Source: Sediminispirochaeta smaragdinae DSM 11293 (GTDB lineage Bacteria > Spirochaetota > Spirochaetia > DSM-16054 > Sediminispirochaetaceae). From it: DNA of 64,000 bases. Below the pieces are notes generated by a model, which did no database searches, had not been told where the DNA came from, and worked only from the letters and a program-made list of their open reading frames with translations. Shown here one piece after another: positions 48,162-56,687 of the stretch. Position 1 is the first letter of the stretch. Each line of letters begins with the position of its first letter. The DNA lies in assembly GCF_000143985.1 (NCBI RefSeq), contig NC_014364.1, positions 992,001 to 1,056,000 on the forward strand, given 5' to 3'. A program made the position numbers and the translations under genes.

Positions 48162-48175
48162 AGTTGTATACTACA
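48162..48175. promoter_or_regulatory. GTATAC operator and -10 of the dehydrogenase operon
   Basis: AGTTGTATACTACA, 13 of 14 identical to the permease operator. It contains the -10 hexamer TATACT (48167-48172); the -35 region (GTGCTT at 48144) is poor. A leader of about 115 bases follows. Confidence 0.65.
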
Positions 48176-48290
48176 GTAATATTAAATAGAATACTAAAGT
48201 ATATAATAAAGGGCGATTTACTAACTCACCGCATAACAGAAATCGTCACACCCGACCGTAATGCGGCCATACAACGAGGAGAATACCGAA

Positions 48291-49274
48291 ATGAAGAAGA
48301 TCGTATCTTTATTTGGAGAAGAATCAGACGTCTTTACGTCCCTAAACGAGAAAGCCCGGGCCTATGCGGCGTCGCTCAGTCTGGAATACGTATGGACACC
48401 CATGATCCCCTTCCAGGAGAGCGCTGCCATTGAGGCCCTTAAGGACGCCGATGCAGGTATCATCGACATTGATCCTTATGGAGAATCCATTTTTAAGGAG
48501 ATAGCTGACCGTACAAAGTTACTCGTCCGCTTCGGTGTAGGCTTTGATAAGGTAGATTTGGCAGCCGCGTCCCGCTTCGGTATAGCTGTTTGCCGTACGG
48601 CTGGTGCCAACACGCTGGGGGTCGCAGAGATGGCTTTGACGCTTATCCTGACAACGCGGCGCATGATTGCCACCAACCAAAAGTGCGTAGCCAGCGGACA
48701 GTGGACGAAAAACGTCGCCCATGAGACCATCGGCAGCACCCTAGGTATAGTCGGTTTCGGAGCCATTGGACAAGCCGTCGCCGATCTCCTCAAGGGGTTC
48801 AATTGCAAGATCCTGGCTTACGACCCCTATCTCAACGAGGCGGCTATGAGAGCCAAGGGGGTCAAACCGACAACCCTTGAGGAGCTATTCACTACTGCTG
48901 ACGCGATTTCTCTCCACCTGCCCTATACTACGGAGACCCACAACCTCATCGGTCGAAAGTTGCTCGAACGTATGAAACCCTCGTCCATCATAGTCAACAC
49001 GTCCCGTGGAAACATCATCGACGAGGAAGCCCTGTACGAAGTGTTGGCCAGTAACAAGATAGCCGGAGCCGGGCTGGACGTATTCGGCGTGGAGCCACTC
49101 CCTCTTTCTTCACCTCTCCTCAGTCTCGAAAACATCGTTATGACCCCGCATGTGTCCAGTCAAACCCATGAGTCACTATGGCGCATCTACGAGCTTGCCA
49201 TAGACATCGCATCGGACTTCTTCGCCGGAAGAGAGCCGAAACATCTGCTCAATCCGGAATATCGCGCGCGATAG
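48291..49274 (+). CDS. D-isomer-specific 2-hydroxyacid dehydrogenase
   Basis: 327 residues from ATG 48291, which has GAGGAG nine bases upstream; an ATG ten codons earlier has none. The NAD(P) fold has Gly-Phe-Gly-Ala-Ile-Gly (155-160) with an acidic Asp178 after strand 2, suggesting NAD. Catalytic Arg239, Glu268 and His287 are in place. It resembles phosphoglycerate dehydrogenase/glyoxylate reductase relatives. It is the first gene of a five-gene operon with a kinase and two pentulose-phosphate epimerases, so it may oxidise or reduce the sugar acid that enters the pathway. Confidence 0.88.
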   Translation: MKKIVSLFGEESDVFTSLNEKARAYAASLSLEYVWTPMIPFQESAAIEALKDADAGIIDIDPYGESIFKEIADRTKLLVRFGVGFDKVDLAAASRFGIAVCRTAGANTLGVAEMALTLILTTRRMIATNQKCVASGQWTKNVAHETIGSTLGIVGFGAIGQAVADLLKGFNCKILAYDPYLNEAAMRAKGVKPTTLEELFTTADAISLHLPYTTETHNLIGRKLLERMKPSSIIVNTSRGNIIDEEALYEVLASNKIAGAGLDVFGVEPLPLSSPLLSLENIVMTPHVSSQTHESLWRIYELAIDIASDFFAGREPKHLLNPEYRAR

Positions 49275-49283
49275 GAGATCCGT

Positions 49284-50792
49284 ATGGAACGATACGCTAT
49301 CGGAGTTGATAATGGCGGGACAGTCATTAAGGCGGCTCTATTCGACATGAGGGGTACTGAGTTAGCGGTTTCTTCACGGCAGACAAAAATGCATACGCCG
49401 AAGTCGGGGTATACAGAGCGGGACATGGAAGAGGTATGGCTTGCCAATTGTGGCTGCATTCGTGACGTTGTCGAGTCATCGGACGTGGATATTCGGTCTA
49501 TCATCGGTGTCGCCATAGGCGGTCACGGCAAGGGGCTCTACCCATGGGGCAAGAACGACCGACCTGCGTATCACGGCATCGTCTCCACCGATAATAGGGC
49601 GTGGAGATACCCCGAACGCTGGCAACTGGACGGCACGGCCGATAGACTTTACCCGCAAATATGTCAGAAGCTCATTTCTTGTCAGCAGGCCTCGCTGCTT
49701 GCGTGGATGAAGGATAACGAAAAGGCTGCGTACGACAATATTCGTTGGGTCTTTTCGGTTAAGGATTACATTCGCTATCGTCTGACGGGAGAGGCCTACT
49801 GCGAGGTAACCGATATCTCCGGCTCAGGGCTTATGGACGTGAGCAAGACCCGGTTCGACCGTGAGTTGTTGGGGGTTTTAGGCATCGAGGAAGTCTACGA
49901 ATGCCTTGCTCCGATCCGCTATTCCTCTGACCCTTGCGGGGTGATCACCAACGAGGCATCCCGGCTCACCGGTTTGCCCGTCGGCACGCCGGTCGCCGGG
50001 GGCATGGTTGACATAGACGCCTGTGCCGTGGCCATGAACATGCAATCGCCCGATCAGCTCTGCACCATAACCGGTACCTGGAGCATCAACGAGTTTATTT
50101 CCACCAAACCCGTACTCGGGACTGCCATCGCCATGAATTCGCTTTACGCCGTTCCGGGCTACTATCTCCTCGAGGAGTGCAGCGCCACGAGTGCGGGGAA
50201 TCTCGAATGGTTCATAGAGCGATTCCTATGCGAAGAACGTACGAATCAGGTAAACCTCTATCGCTGGATAGACCAGACCGTCGATGCGCTGTCACCGGCC
50301 GATAGCGAGATTTACTATCTGCCCTTTCTCTACGGCTCCAATAGGCATCCTCTGGCCAAGGGAAGTTTCTTGGGGCTCACTTCGTATCATGGGAAATCCC
50401 ACATGCTCCGCGCCGTTTTCGAGGGTGTTGCTTTCTCTCATAAGACCCATATCGATAGGCTTCTTTCGGTTCGACCAGCGCCCGCTGCCATCCGGATGGC
50501 CGGGGGGGCCGCAAACTCGACTGTCTGGGTTCAGATGTTCGCTGACGTGCTCGGCTTCCCGATCGAGACGGTAGCAGGGGTCAAGGAACTCGGCGCTCTG
50601 GGTTGCGCCATGGCCGCTGCAGTGGCGGCCGGGGTGTATCCCGACTATAAAGCCGCCGGAGCGGCTATGGTGAGCGTCAACGCCCCTGTTGCCCCGAATG
50701 AAACCCGTGTCGGCATCTACCGAGAGAAATACAGAAAGTATGAGGCATTATGCCGGGCTCTCGACTCGGTATGGGGTGAATTCGCCGTTTGA
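49284..50792 (+). CDS. FGGY-family carbohydrate kinase, L-xylulokinase-like
   Basis: 502 residues. The ATP site Asp-Asn-Gly-Gly-Thr (9-13), probable catalytic Asp243 in Gly-Gly-Met-Val-Asp, and a C-terminal FGGY signature (Gly-Gly-Ala-Ala-Asn-Ser, then Gln-Met-Phe-Ala-Asp-Val-Leu-Gly) are present. The region Gly-Lys-Gly-Leu and the general layout resemble LyxK more than XylB. It likely phosphorylates L-xylulose or a 3-keto sugar acid such as 3-keto-L-gulonate. TAGGAG precedes the ATG. It lies nine bases after the dehydrogenase. Confidence 0.85.
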   Translation: MERYAIGVDNGGTVIKAALFDMRGTELAVSSRQTKMHTPKSGYTERDMEEVWLANCGCIRDVVESSDVDIRSIIGVAIGGHGKGLYPWGKNDRPAYHGIVSTDNRAWRYPERWQLDGTADRLYPQICQKLISCQQASLLAWMKDNEKAAYDNIRWVFSVKDYIRYRLTGEAYCEVTDISGSGLMDVSKTRFDRELLGVLGIEEVYECLAPIRYSSDPCGVITNEASRLTGLPVGTPVAGGMVDIDACAVAMNMQSPDQLCTITGTWSINEFISTKPVLGTAIAMNSLYAVPGYYLLEECSATSAGNLEWFIERFLCEERTNQVNLYRWIDQTVDALSPADSEIYYLPFLYGSNRHPLAKGSFLGLTSYHGKSHMLRAVFEGVAFSHKTHIDRLLSVRPAPAAIRMAGGAANSTVWVQMFADVLGFPIETVAGVKELGALGCAMAAAVAAGVYPDYKAAGAAMVSVNAPVAPNETRVGIYREKYRKYEALCRALDSVWGEFAV

Positions 50793-50833
50793 TGGCGCTG
50801 GCGCCGCCTAAAAGCGCCTGAAGGAGAACCATC

Positions 50834-51532
50834 GTGTTAGAAGATCTTAAACGCGCCGTATGGGAAGCCAATATCGAGCTTCCCCGGCATGGGCTCGTGA
50901 CCTTTACCTGGGGTAACGTCTCGGGCATAGACCGCGATCGCGGGTTGATTGTGATAAAGCCTTCCGGAGTGGAGTACGCCGACATGAAGAGCGAGGATAT
51001 GGTTGTCGTCGACATGGAAGGAACATGTGTCGAAGAAAAGCTGAATCCGTCATCCGATACGCCGACGCATGTCGAGCTCTACAAGGCTTTTCCTGACATT
51101 GGCGGAATCGTCCATACCCATAGTCGCTGGGCCACCATTTTCGCCCAGGCTGGCAGGGGAATTCCGGCCCTGGGAACGACGCATGCCGATTACTTTTACG
51201 GGGAAATACCCTGCACGCGGCCCATGACGAAGCAAGAGATAGCCGAAGCCTACGAAAAGGAGACGGGATCCGTTATCATCGAGCGCTTCAAGAGGCTGAA
51301 ACCGAATTCTATCCCCGGTGTGGTCGTGTATGGCCACGGGCCCTTCGCCTGGGGAGATAGTCCCCTGGAGGCAGTGCACAACGCCGTCGTCATGGAGGAG
51401 GCCGCCATGATGGCCTGGCACTGTATCACCCTATCCGGCAGCATCGAGCCTATATCGCAGGATCTTCTGGATAAGCACTTCCTCCGTAAACACGGCGCAA
51501 ACGCTTATTACGGCCAGTCAGGTACGAGGTAA
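50834..51532 (+). CDS. L-ribulose-5-phosphate 4-epimerase family protein
   Basis: 232 residues of the AraD/UlaF/SgbE class II aldolase-like family, starting at GTG 50834 after AAGGAG. Zinc ligands are His94, His96 and His168; Asp76 lies in Ser-Ser-Asp-Thr-Pro-Thr-His, and the Gly-Asn-Val-Ser phosphate loop is at 27-30. It converts L-ribulose-5-P to D-xylulose-5-P, which enters the pentose phosphate pathway. UlaF/SgbE-type function is favoured by the neighbouring LyxK- and UlaE-like genes; the symbol is left open for that reason. Confidence 0.9.
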   Translation: MLEDLKRAVWEANIELPRHGLVTFTWGNVSGIDRDRGLIVIKPSGVEYADMKSEDMVVVDMEGTCVEEKLNPSSDTPTHVELYKAFPDIGGIVHTHSRWATIFAQAGRGIPALGTTHADYFYGEIPCTRPMTKQEIAEAYEKETGSVIIERFKRLKPNSIPGVVVYGHGPFAWGDSPLEAVHNAVVMEEAAMMAWHCITLSGSIEPISQDLLDKHFLRKHGANAYYGQSGTR

Positions 51533-51535
51533 CCC

Positions 51536-52555
51536 ATGACTTTTACCAAGATCAAGCTGGGGGATATTCCCTATTGTTACGCCGTAAGCCACGGTCTCAT
51601 AGACGGACGCGAGGTTCTGCTATTTGCAGCCGAGGCCGATGGGCCCTGCCTCGCATTCGATGCAGAAACGTTTACGTCGGAGTCCATCTGGGAACATCCC
51701 GGCGGGACTATGGCCGTCGTGCCCCGATCGGACGGTGAGATTCTCGCCATTCAGCGGTTTTATCCCGGATTCGAGGCCAAGGAGGCTGAAATAGTCCGCG
51801 CCGTTAAGGCTGGAACATGGTGGAATGTTTCGCCCCTCTTGAAGCTGCCCTATGTTCATCGTTTCGACATCCTCCAGAGGGGCGGCGTGAAATACATCCT
51901 CTGCTGTACCGTCTGTTCATGTAAGACGAGCGTAGAGGACTGGAGTTCACCGGGGCAATTATTCGCTGCCGAATTGCCCGACGACATGGAGGGCCCCATA
52001 GAACTCATACCCATCGCCGACGGAATGACCAGAAACCATGGCTACTCCAAGATACGTCGGGATGGGTTCGATAAGGCCTGGACGGCTTGTGACCAGGGGC
52101 TCTTCGAGGTAACGCCCCCCGAGCGGCAAGGAGAGAAGTGGCAGGTCCAGGTGCTTTACGAAAAAGCCATCTCCGACATTGCGCTCTGTGACATAGACGG
52201 CGACGGGGTAGATGAGCTGGCCATGATTGAGCCCTTTCACGGCGATGCCTTCTCCGTCTACAAACGTACGGAAGGCGGCCTTGCGCTTATGTATACCTAC
52301 CCGAAACCCATGAGCTTCGTGCACGCGATATGGGGCGGGCTCCTTCGGGGCAGACCGGCCTTCATCGGCGGTTGTCGTGGCTCCGATAGGGATCTCTTTG
52401 TCCTGAGATGGAACGGAGACCACATAGTCAGCGAGGTCATCGAGATGGGGGGCGGTCCCAGTAACGTCATGGTCGTCAATGGCCCCGATCGGGACCTTAT
52501 AGCTGTGGCAAATCGCGAGATAGGCGAGGCCGCGGTGTTTATCGTGGAGGATTGA
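51536..52555 (+). CDS. Beta-propeller-like protein with FG-GAP/VCBS-type repeat, unknown
   Basis: 339 residues, no signal peptide or membrane segment, so cytoplasmic. Repeated short beta-rich blocks are spaced about 45-60 residues, one with a calcium-loop-like Asp-Ile-Asp-Gly-Asp-Gly-Val-Asp-Glu-Leu (about 219-228) as in FG-GAP/VCBS propellers. Three cysteines cluster near 123-129. It begins three bases after the epimerase and ends one base before the next, so it is a genuine pathway member. It may be a lactonase, a sugar-acid dehydratase-like propeller or a binding protein; I cannot assign a reaction. Confidence 0.75.
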   Translation: MTFTKIKLGDIPYCYAVSHGLIDGREVLLFAAEADGPCLAFDAETFTSESIWEHPGGTMAVVPRSDGEILAIQRFYPGFEAKEAEIVRAVKAGTWWNVSPLLKLPYVHRFDILQRGGVKYILCCTVCSCKTSVEDWSSPGQLFAAELPDDMEGPIELIPIADGMTRNHGYSKIRRDGFDKAWTACDQGLFEVTPPERQGEKWQVQVLYEKAISDIALCDIDGDGVDELAMIEPFHGDAFSVYKRTEGGLALMYTYPKPMSFVHAIWGGLLRGRPAFIGGCRGSDRDLFVLRWNGDHIVSEVIEMGGGPSNVMVVNGPDRDLIAVANREIGEAAVFIVED

Positions 52556-52556
52556 C

Positions 52557-53414
52557 GTGGAACGATACACGCTAGGACTCTACGAAAAAAGCATGCCATC
52601 GAGCCTGTCGCTGGCCGAGAAGTTAACCGTGGCGAGCGAGGCCTCATATGACTACATTGAGTTGTCCATTGACGAGACCGATGAAAAGTTGAATCGGCTT
52701 TCCTGGGATCATTCCGAACGGAAGGGGCTTTTGGATGCCATGGACTCCATAGGCATACGTATCCGGTCAATTTGCCTAAGCGGTCACCGCAAATATCCCC
52801 TGGGGCATCCCGACTTCGCAGTGCGTCAACGCAGCATGGCCATCATGTGCGATGCCATATGTCTCGCTTCGGATTTGGGAATTCGACTCATTCAGATAGC
52901 CGGTTATGATGTTTATTATGTGCCCTCCTCCGAAGAAAGCAAAAAACGTTTCGCCGAGAATATCGCCATCGCTGTAGAGGTTGCTGCGAGGGAAGGAGTC
53001 ATCCTCGCCTTCGAGACCATGGAGACCCCCTTCATGGATACGACGGCGAAGGCTATGCACTGGGTACATGAGATGGACTCGCCATACCTTCAGGTCTATC
53101 CTGATACAGGCAACGTTACGAATGCTGCCGCGCTCTATGGAACAACCCTGGAGGCGGACCTGGGCACCGGACACGGGCATTTGGCTGCCTTGCATCTCAA
53201 AGAGTCCAATCCTGGTGTATATCGTGAGGTGCCTTACGGCCATGGCCACGTCGATTTTAAGGAGGCGACCAAGGTTGCCCTCTCCCTTGGAGTGCGCATG
53301 TTCGTGGGCGAATTCTGGTACACCGGTGAGGAAGACTGGAGGAACTTACTCAAGGAGAATGGGCTTTTCCTTAGGTCAGCGTTGAAAGAAGGGGAGAAGG
53401 CTCTCGGACTTTAA
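52557..53414 (+). CDS. L-ribulose-5-phosphate 3-epimerase (UlaE/SgbU-like)
   Basis: 285 residues from GTG 52557, a xylose-isomerase-like TIM barrel. Family features include Glu-Leu-Ser-Ile-Asp-Glu near the N-terminus, catalytic-type Glu in Phe-Glu-Thr-Met-Glu, metal ligands in Tyr-Pro-Asp-Thr-Gly-Asn and His-Leu-Lys-Glu, and a C-terminal Gly-Glu-Phe-Trp. It converts L-xylulose-5-P to L-ribulose-5-P, feeding the 4-epimerase encoded two genes upstream. It ends the operon; no clear terminator follows. Confidence 0.9.
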   Translation: MERYTLGLYEKSMPSSLSLAEKLTVASEASYDYIELSIDETDEKLNRLSWDHSERKGLLDAMDSIGIRIRSICLSGHRKYPLGHPDFAVRQRSMAIMCDAICLASDLGIRLIQIAGYDVYYVPSSEESKKRFAENIAIAVEVAAREGVILAFETMETPFMDTTAKAMHWVHEMDSPYLQVYPDTGNVTNAAALYGTTLEADLGTGHGHLAALHLKESNPGVYREVPYGHGHVDFKEATKVALSLGVRMFVGEFWYTGEEDWRNLLKENGLFLRSALKEGEKALGL

Positions 53415-53622
53415 TCACGGGCGCAATTGAGCCTGACCTTACCCTTGGGGTGACAATCTTCCCATCGATAACGTATCTCTACATTCCTGGATGCTTCATG
53501 TCTTTTGGGGCACGTTCCTGTGTCTTTTCCGCGTGACGCCCGCGACAGTTTCCTATCCCTGCATCCTTCGACAGCCCCGTCAACTCCAGTTACGAGTGAC
53601 GGTGATCATGTAATAATCAGGA
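53415..53622. other. Intergenic region between the catabolic operon and the methyltransferase
   Basis: 208 bp between convergent genes. A six-base stem CCGTCA/TGACGG near 53577-53603 lacks a U-run. No recognisable terminator or gene. Confidence 0.4.
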
Positions 53623-54273
53623 CTACTGTATTTTTCTTGCTAGAACAGCATACCAATCCACATCCATAAAGATACTTTCACTGCCTATCTCAAATATGGC
53701 TTCAGTCTTTGATCCAAAGTTGTGAAAAATATCATGATTGTATCGCTTTATAATCTCAAATCCGGCTTCTTCCAAGTATTTCTCTAAAAGATTCCATCTG
53801 ATTGGATAATAGGTTGGTATAGTTTCAATTTTTCTGCTTAATATTTTGTCCCAGTTTCTTATATCAAAATAGAAATAGCCATGACTTCTAATCTGATCGG
53901 CAAAATTTTTTATTGCTTTCTGCAAGTCAGTATTCGAAACATGAGGTAATGAATTCCCTGTGGAAATTAAGCAATCGACTTTATTATCTAGGTTTATTTC
54001 CCGAAAATCTTTCTGAAAAACTTCTATTTCTAAACCTTCCTGTTGAATATAGTTTCTTGCCAGGGTAATCATATTCTCACTTAAATCTGAGCCACTCATT
54101 GAGTATCCCATTTTATATAGGGGATACGTTAGCGATCCACTCCCAAAGGTACAATCATGCATGGTATCAATGTTGTACGGACTAAAAATTTTAGCATAAT
54201 ACTCAATGAAGCTAGCTTCAGCGGCTTTATTTGACGTAGGTTTCCAAGAATCCGAATCATAAGAATTCACCAT
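53623..54273 (-). CDS. Class I SAM-dependent methyltransferase, possibly internally shortened
   Basis: 216 residues, noticeably more AT-rich than the neighbours. Motif I Asp-Cys-Thr-Phe-Gly-Ser-Gly (about 40-46), the acidic Gly-Ser-Asp-Leu-Ser (about 60-64) and motif IV-like Cys-Leu-Ile-Ser-Thr-Gly-Asn-Ser are present. After about residue 155 the protein jumps from a Tyr-Pro strand directly to the C-terminal Leu-Leu-Glu-Lys-Tyr-Leu-Glu-Glu-Ala-Gly-Phe helix, where relatives usually have some 50 more residues. It may be an in-frame deletion. Composition suggests recent transfer. Substrate unknown. Confidence 0.7.
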   Translation of the reverse strand: MVNSYDSDSWKPTSNKAAEASFIEYYAKIFSPYNIDTMHDCTFGSGSLTYPLYKMGYSMSGSDLSENMITLARNYIQQEGLEIEVFQKDFREINLDNKVDCLISTGNSLPHVSNTDLQKAIKNFADQIRSHGYFYFDIRNWDKILSRKIETIPTYYPIRWNLLEKYLEEAGFEIIKRYNHDIFHNFGSKTEAIFEIGSESIFMDVDWYAVLARKIQ

Positions 54274-54760
54274 ATGTTTTCTCCCTGAAAAAGGTTCAAT
54301 TTTGAAAACCAGTAAAAAGCAAAGTTCATTACGCCTTTCGCTTGGTCCTCTGTGAATTATACGGTGGACATAGTATAACTACTGGAAACCGAAGAAGCAA
54401 TCAACCTTCGCTTTATGCCCGTTTTCCAAGTTCAATTATCACATAATGAGCACCTGCATTCATGCAGATGTTTTGGCATGTGGAGAAACGGCTGTGGTAG
54501 TTCTGGGGAGCAGCCGAAAAAACCGGTTGTAATAAATCCCTTATTACCGAAAAGGTATCGTAGCGCTATCCCCTGTCGCATCGTCGGCGCGAAGAGCGGA
54601 ACCATCGCAATCAGGCGAAAGAAGACCCTGCCGCAGTCAGGATTTTCCAGTCCTGCGATTATTCTGAGCAACGATTTATCGACATGTTCTCTTTTGCAGT
54701 CGCTGCCGCCGGTTTTTATTTTGCTGGAACAAAGTGCAACAATGGGATACACTTTCTGCC
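54274..54760. other. Intergenic region with a probable ABC-ATPase remnant
   Basis: About 490 bp. The left end is AT-rich and probably carries the methyltransferase promoter. In the right part the minus strand encodes a fragment like an ABC ATPase but no intact gene. No other feature is supported. Confidence 0.4.
54618..54671 (-). pseudogene. ABC transporter ATPase fragment
   Basis: The minus-strand translation reads [16 protein letters not shown], which is the stretch that normally follows Walker A (Gly-Lys-Ser-Thr) in ABC ATPases. The P-loop itself and the rest are degraded, so this looks like the relic of a lost transporter gene. It could be chance, since only ~16 residues match. Confidence 0.35.
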
Positions 54761-55810
54761 ATGAGTTACTCCTATCGTGATGCCGCTGTACTCAAAACAA
54801 TCCTGGAGCGGTTAAAATATCTCTGTGCGTTTCCGTCGCCGACCGGCTTTGCCGAACCGCTTGCGGATGAGCTTGAAAAACGGCTCTCGGCTGCCGGATT
54901 TGTATGTGAGAGGATGCATAAGGGAGAATTGTTGTGCCATCTCGGAGGAGAGGGGCGACCTTTGGTCTACTCCGCTCACCTTGATACCCTGGGGGCCATG
55001 GTCCGTACGATAAAATCCAACGGAAGGCTTCGTTTTGCGAAGATCGGCTCGTATCCCGACCACTCTGTCGAGCGGGAGAATTGTGTGGTCCATACTGCAT
55101 CGGGGCTTTCTTATAGTGGCACGGTACAATTTTTCAACCCTTCCGTTCATGCAAGCAAGGATGCTTCAGAGGCCAAGCGAAGCGATGAAAATCTTGAAAT
55201 CGTCCTTGATCAATGTGTTGATTCTGATACCCAGTGCAGGGAACTTGGGATCGCTCCGGGAGATTGGATTTCCTTTGATCCGAGGACCGTCATCACCGAG
55301 ACGGGGTTTATCAAAAGCCGGCATCTCGACGATAAGGCTGCCGTAGCAGTGCTTTTGGCTTTATCCGATGCAGCCGCCGACGGGTCCTTTCAGCCGAAGC
55401 GACGCTTGTCACTCTTCTTTTCACTTCATGAAGAGGTCGGGCATGGAGGGGCAACCGGATTCGGAAGCGATGTCGGAGAGTTTATTGCAGTGGATATGGG
55501 GGTAGTTGGAGAGGACCTTTCCGGTTCCGATACCACGATTTCTATATGCGCCATGGATTCCAGAGGCCCCTTTGATCGGAAGATCCTGCGAGGATTAACC
55601 GCTGCCGCTCATTCGCTCAATGTCGACTTTGCACTGGATGTCTATCCCTTTTACGGAAGTGATGCCGATGCCGCACTTTTCGCGGGTAATGACCTTCGTC
55701 ACGGATTGATCGGGCCTGGGGTTTCGGCAAGTCATGGCTACGAGCGGACCCACTGCCGTGCCCTTGACGATCTTTTTGCTGTTCTTAAGCACTACGCTGA
55801 AATCGATTAA
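54761..55810 (+). CDS. M42 family metallopeptidase
   Basis: 349 residues from ATG 54761; an in-frame GTG at 54734 is an alternative, and neither has a strong SD. The di-metal site of M42 aminopeptidases is visible: Ser-Ala-His-Leu-Asp-Thr, Leu-Asp-Asp-Lys-Ala-Ala, His-Glu-Glu-Val-Gly-His-Gly-Gly, Val-Asp-Met-Gly and the final His in Gly-Tyr-Glu-Arg-Thr-His. These are cytoplasmic, often tetrahedral aminopeptidases acting on peptides. The transporter gene follows 18 bases later. Confidence 0.9.
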   Translation: MSYSYRDAAVLKTILERLKYLCAFPSPTGFAEPLADELEKRLSAAGFVCERMHKGELLCHLGGEGRPLVYSAHLDTLGAMVRTIKSNGRLRFAKIGSYPDHSVERENCVVHTASGLSYSGTVQFFNPSVHASKDASEAKRSDENLEIVLDQCVDSDTQCRELGIAPGDWISFDPRTVITETGFIKSRHLDDKAAVAVLLALSDAAADGSFQPKRRLSLFFSLHEEVGHGGATGFGSDVGEFIAVDMGVVGEDLSGSDTTISICAMDSRGPFDRKILRGLTAAAHSLNVDFALDVYPFYGSDADAALFAGNDLRHGLIGPGVSASHGYERTHCRALDDLFAVLKHYAEID

Positions 55811-55828
55811 ACGAGTAAAGGTTAACGT

Positions 55829-56671
55829 ATGGGATATCTTTTCCTTTCCGTCGCATGTGCCGTTCTCATTGGCCATCTTTTTAAATACCGAGAAAAGCGG
55901 GATCTACCGATCTATCCCATATTGATGACAAATTATGTGGTTGCCATTGTATTGAGCATCATACGATCCGATCACTTTTCTCTCTCCGGTATGAGCCCCG
56001 GAGCCTTTTTTCTTGCCGTGCTGTTGGGTACACTTTTTGTTTTCTGCTACGCATTGATGAATCTTGCGATTCCAAGGCTTGGGGTTTCAATTACGGTTTC
56101 CTTGGGCAGGCTTTCCCTCGTCATACCAACCCTCTGTTCCATCCTGCTGTTTTCCGAAAGCGTTGATTGGAAACAAACCATAGGGCTGGTTCTTGCGCTT
56201 GCCATTATTCCGCTTTCGGGGGAGGAGATTCCCGATCGCCAGAACCTGCGTCGCCTGGTCCATGGTGGTCTTGGCTGGGCCCTCGTTCTCTTTTTCTTTT
56301 TCGGTATGAACGATCTTATATTCAAATTGAAAAGTGAGTTCTATCTCTCTCTTGACACGAACTCCTTCCTTTTTGTCGTCTACATTATCTCTCTTCTTTT
56401 TTCCATCCTATGGATTAGAATTCGTAAGAATCGTATCACCCCCAGAACTATTCTTCTTGGGGTGATACTTGGCTTGGTAAATTATCATGCGGCGGTCTTT
56501 TTTATGAAAGCTGTTGAGCTGCTTCCAGGGATGATTGCCTATCCGCTTAACGGCATCTCCATCATTGTACTTACCAGCATCACCAGTGCCTTTGTCTGGA
56601 GAGAGAAGCTGAAAGCGCACAACTATCTATTCCTTGGAGGTTCCCTGATCGCAATCTGGCTCTTGTTTTAA
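55829..56671 (+). CDS. EamA/DMT-superfamily transporter
   Basis: 280 residues with ten membrane segments arranged as two five-helix halves, as in drug/metabolite transporters. The segment Ala-Leu-Met-Asn-Leu-Ala-Ile-Pro-Arg-Leu-Gly-Val-Ser and the C-terminal Tyr-Pro-Leu-Asn-Gly-Ile-Ser are typical of the superfamily. Substrate unknown. It is probably co-transcribed with the M42 peptidase and YitT genes. Confidence 0.82.
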   Translation: MGYLFLSVACAVLIGHLFKYREKRDLPIYPILMTNYVVAIVLSIIRSDHFSLSGMSPGAFFLAVLLGTLFVFCYALMNLAIPRLGVSITVSLGRLSLVIPTLCSILLFSESVDWKQTIGLVLALAIIPLSGEEIPDRQNLRRLVHGGLGWALVLFFFFGMNDLIFKLKSEFYLSLDTNSFLFVVYIISLLFSILWIRIRKNRITPRTILLGVILGLVNYHAAVFFMKAVELLPGMIAYPLNGISIIVLTSITSAFVWREKLKAHNYLFLGGSLIAIWLLF

Positions 56672-56687
56672 ATAGTGGGAGGAGTGT

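Noticed and set aside
54415-54780. 121-codon plus-strand frame before the M42 peptidase
   Set aside because: No ribosome site or family resemblance; it lies opposite the probable ABC-ATPase remnant and overlaps the peptidase start.
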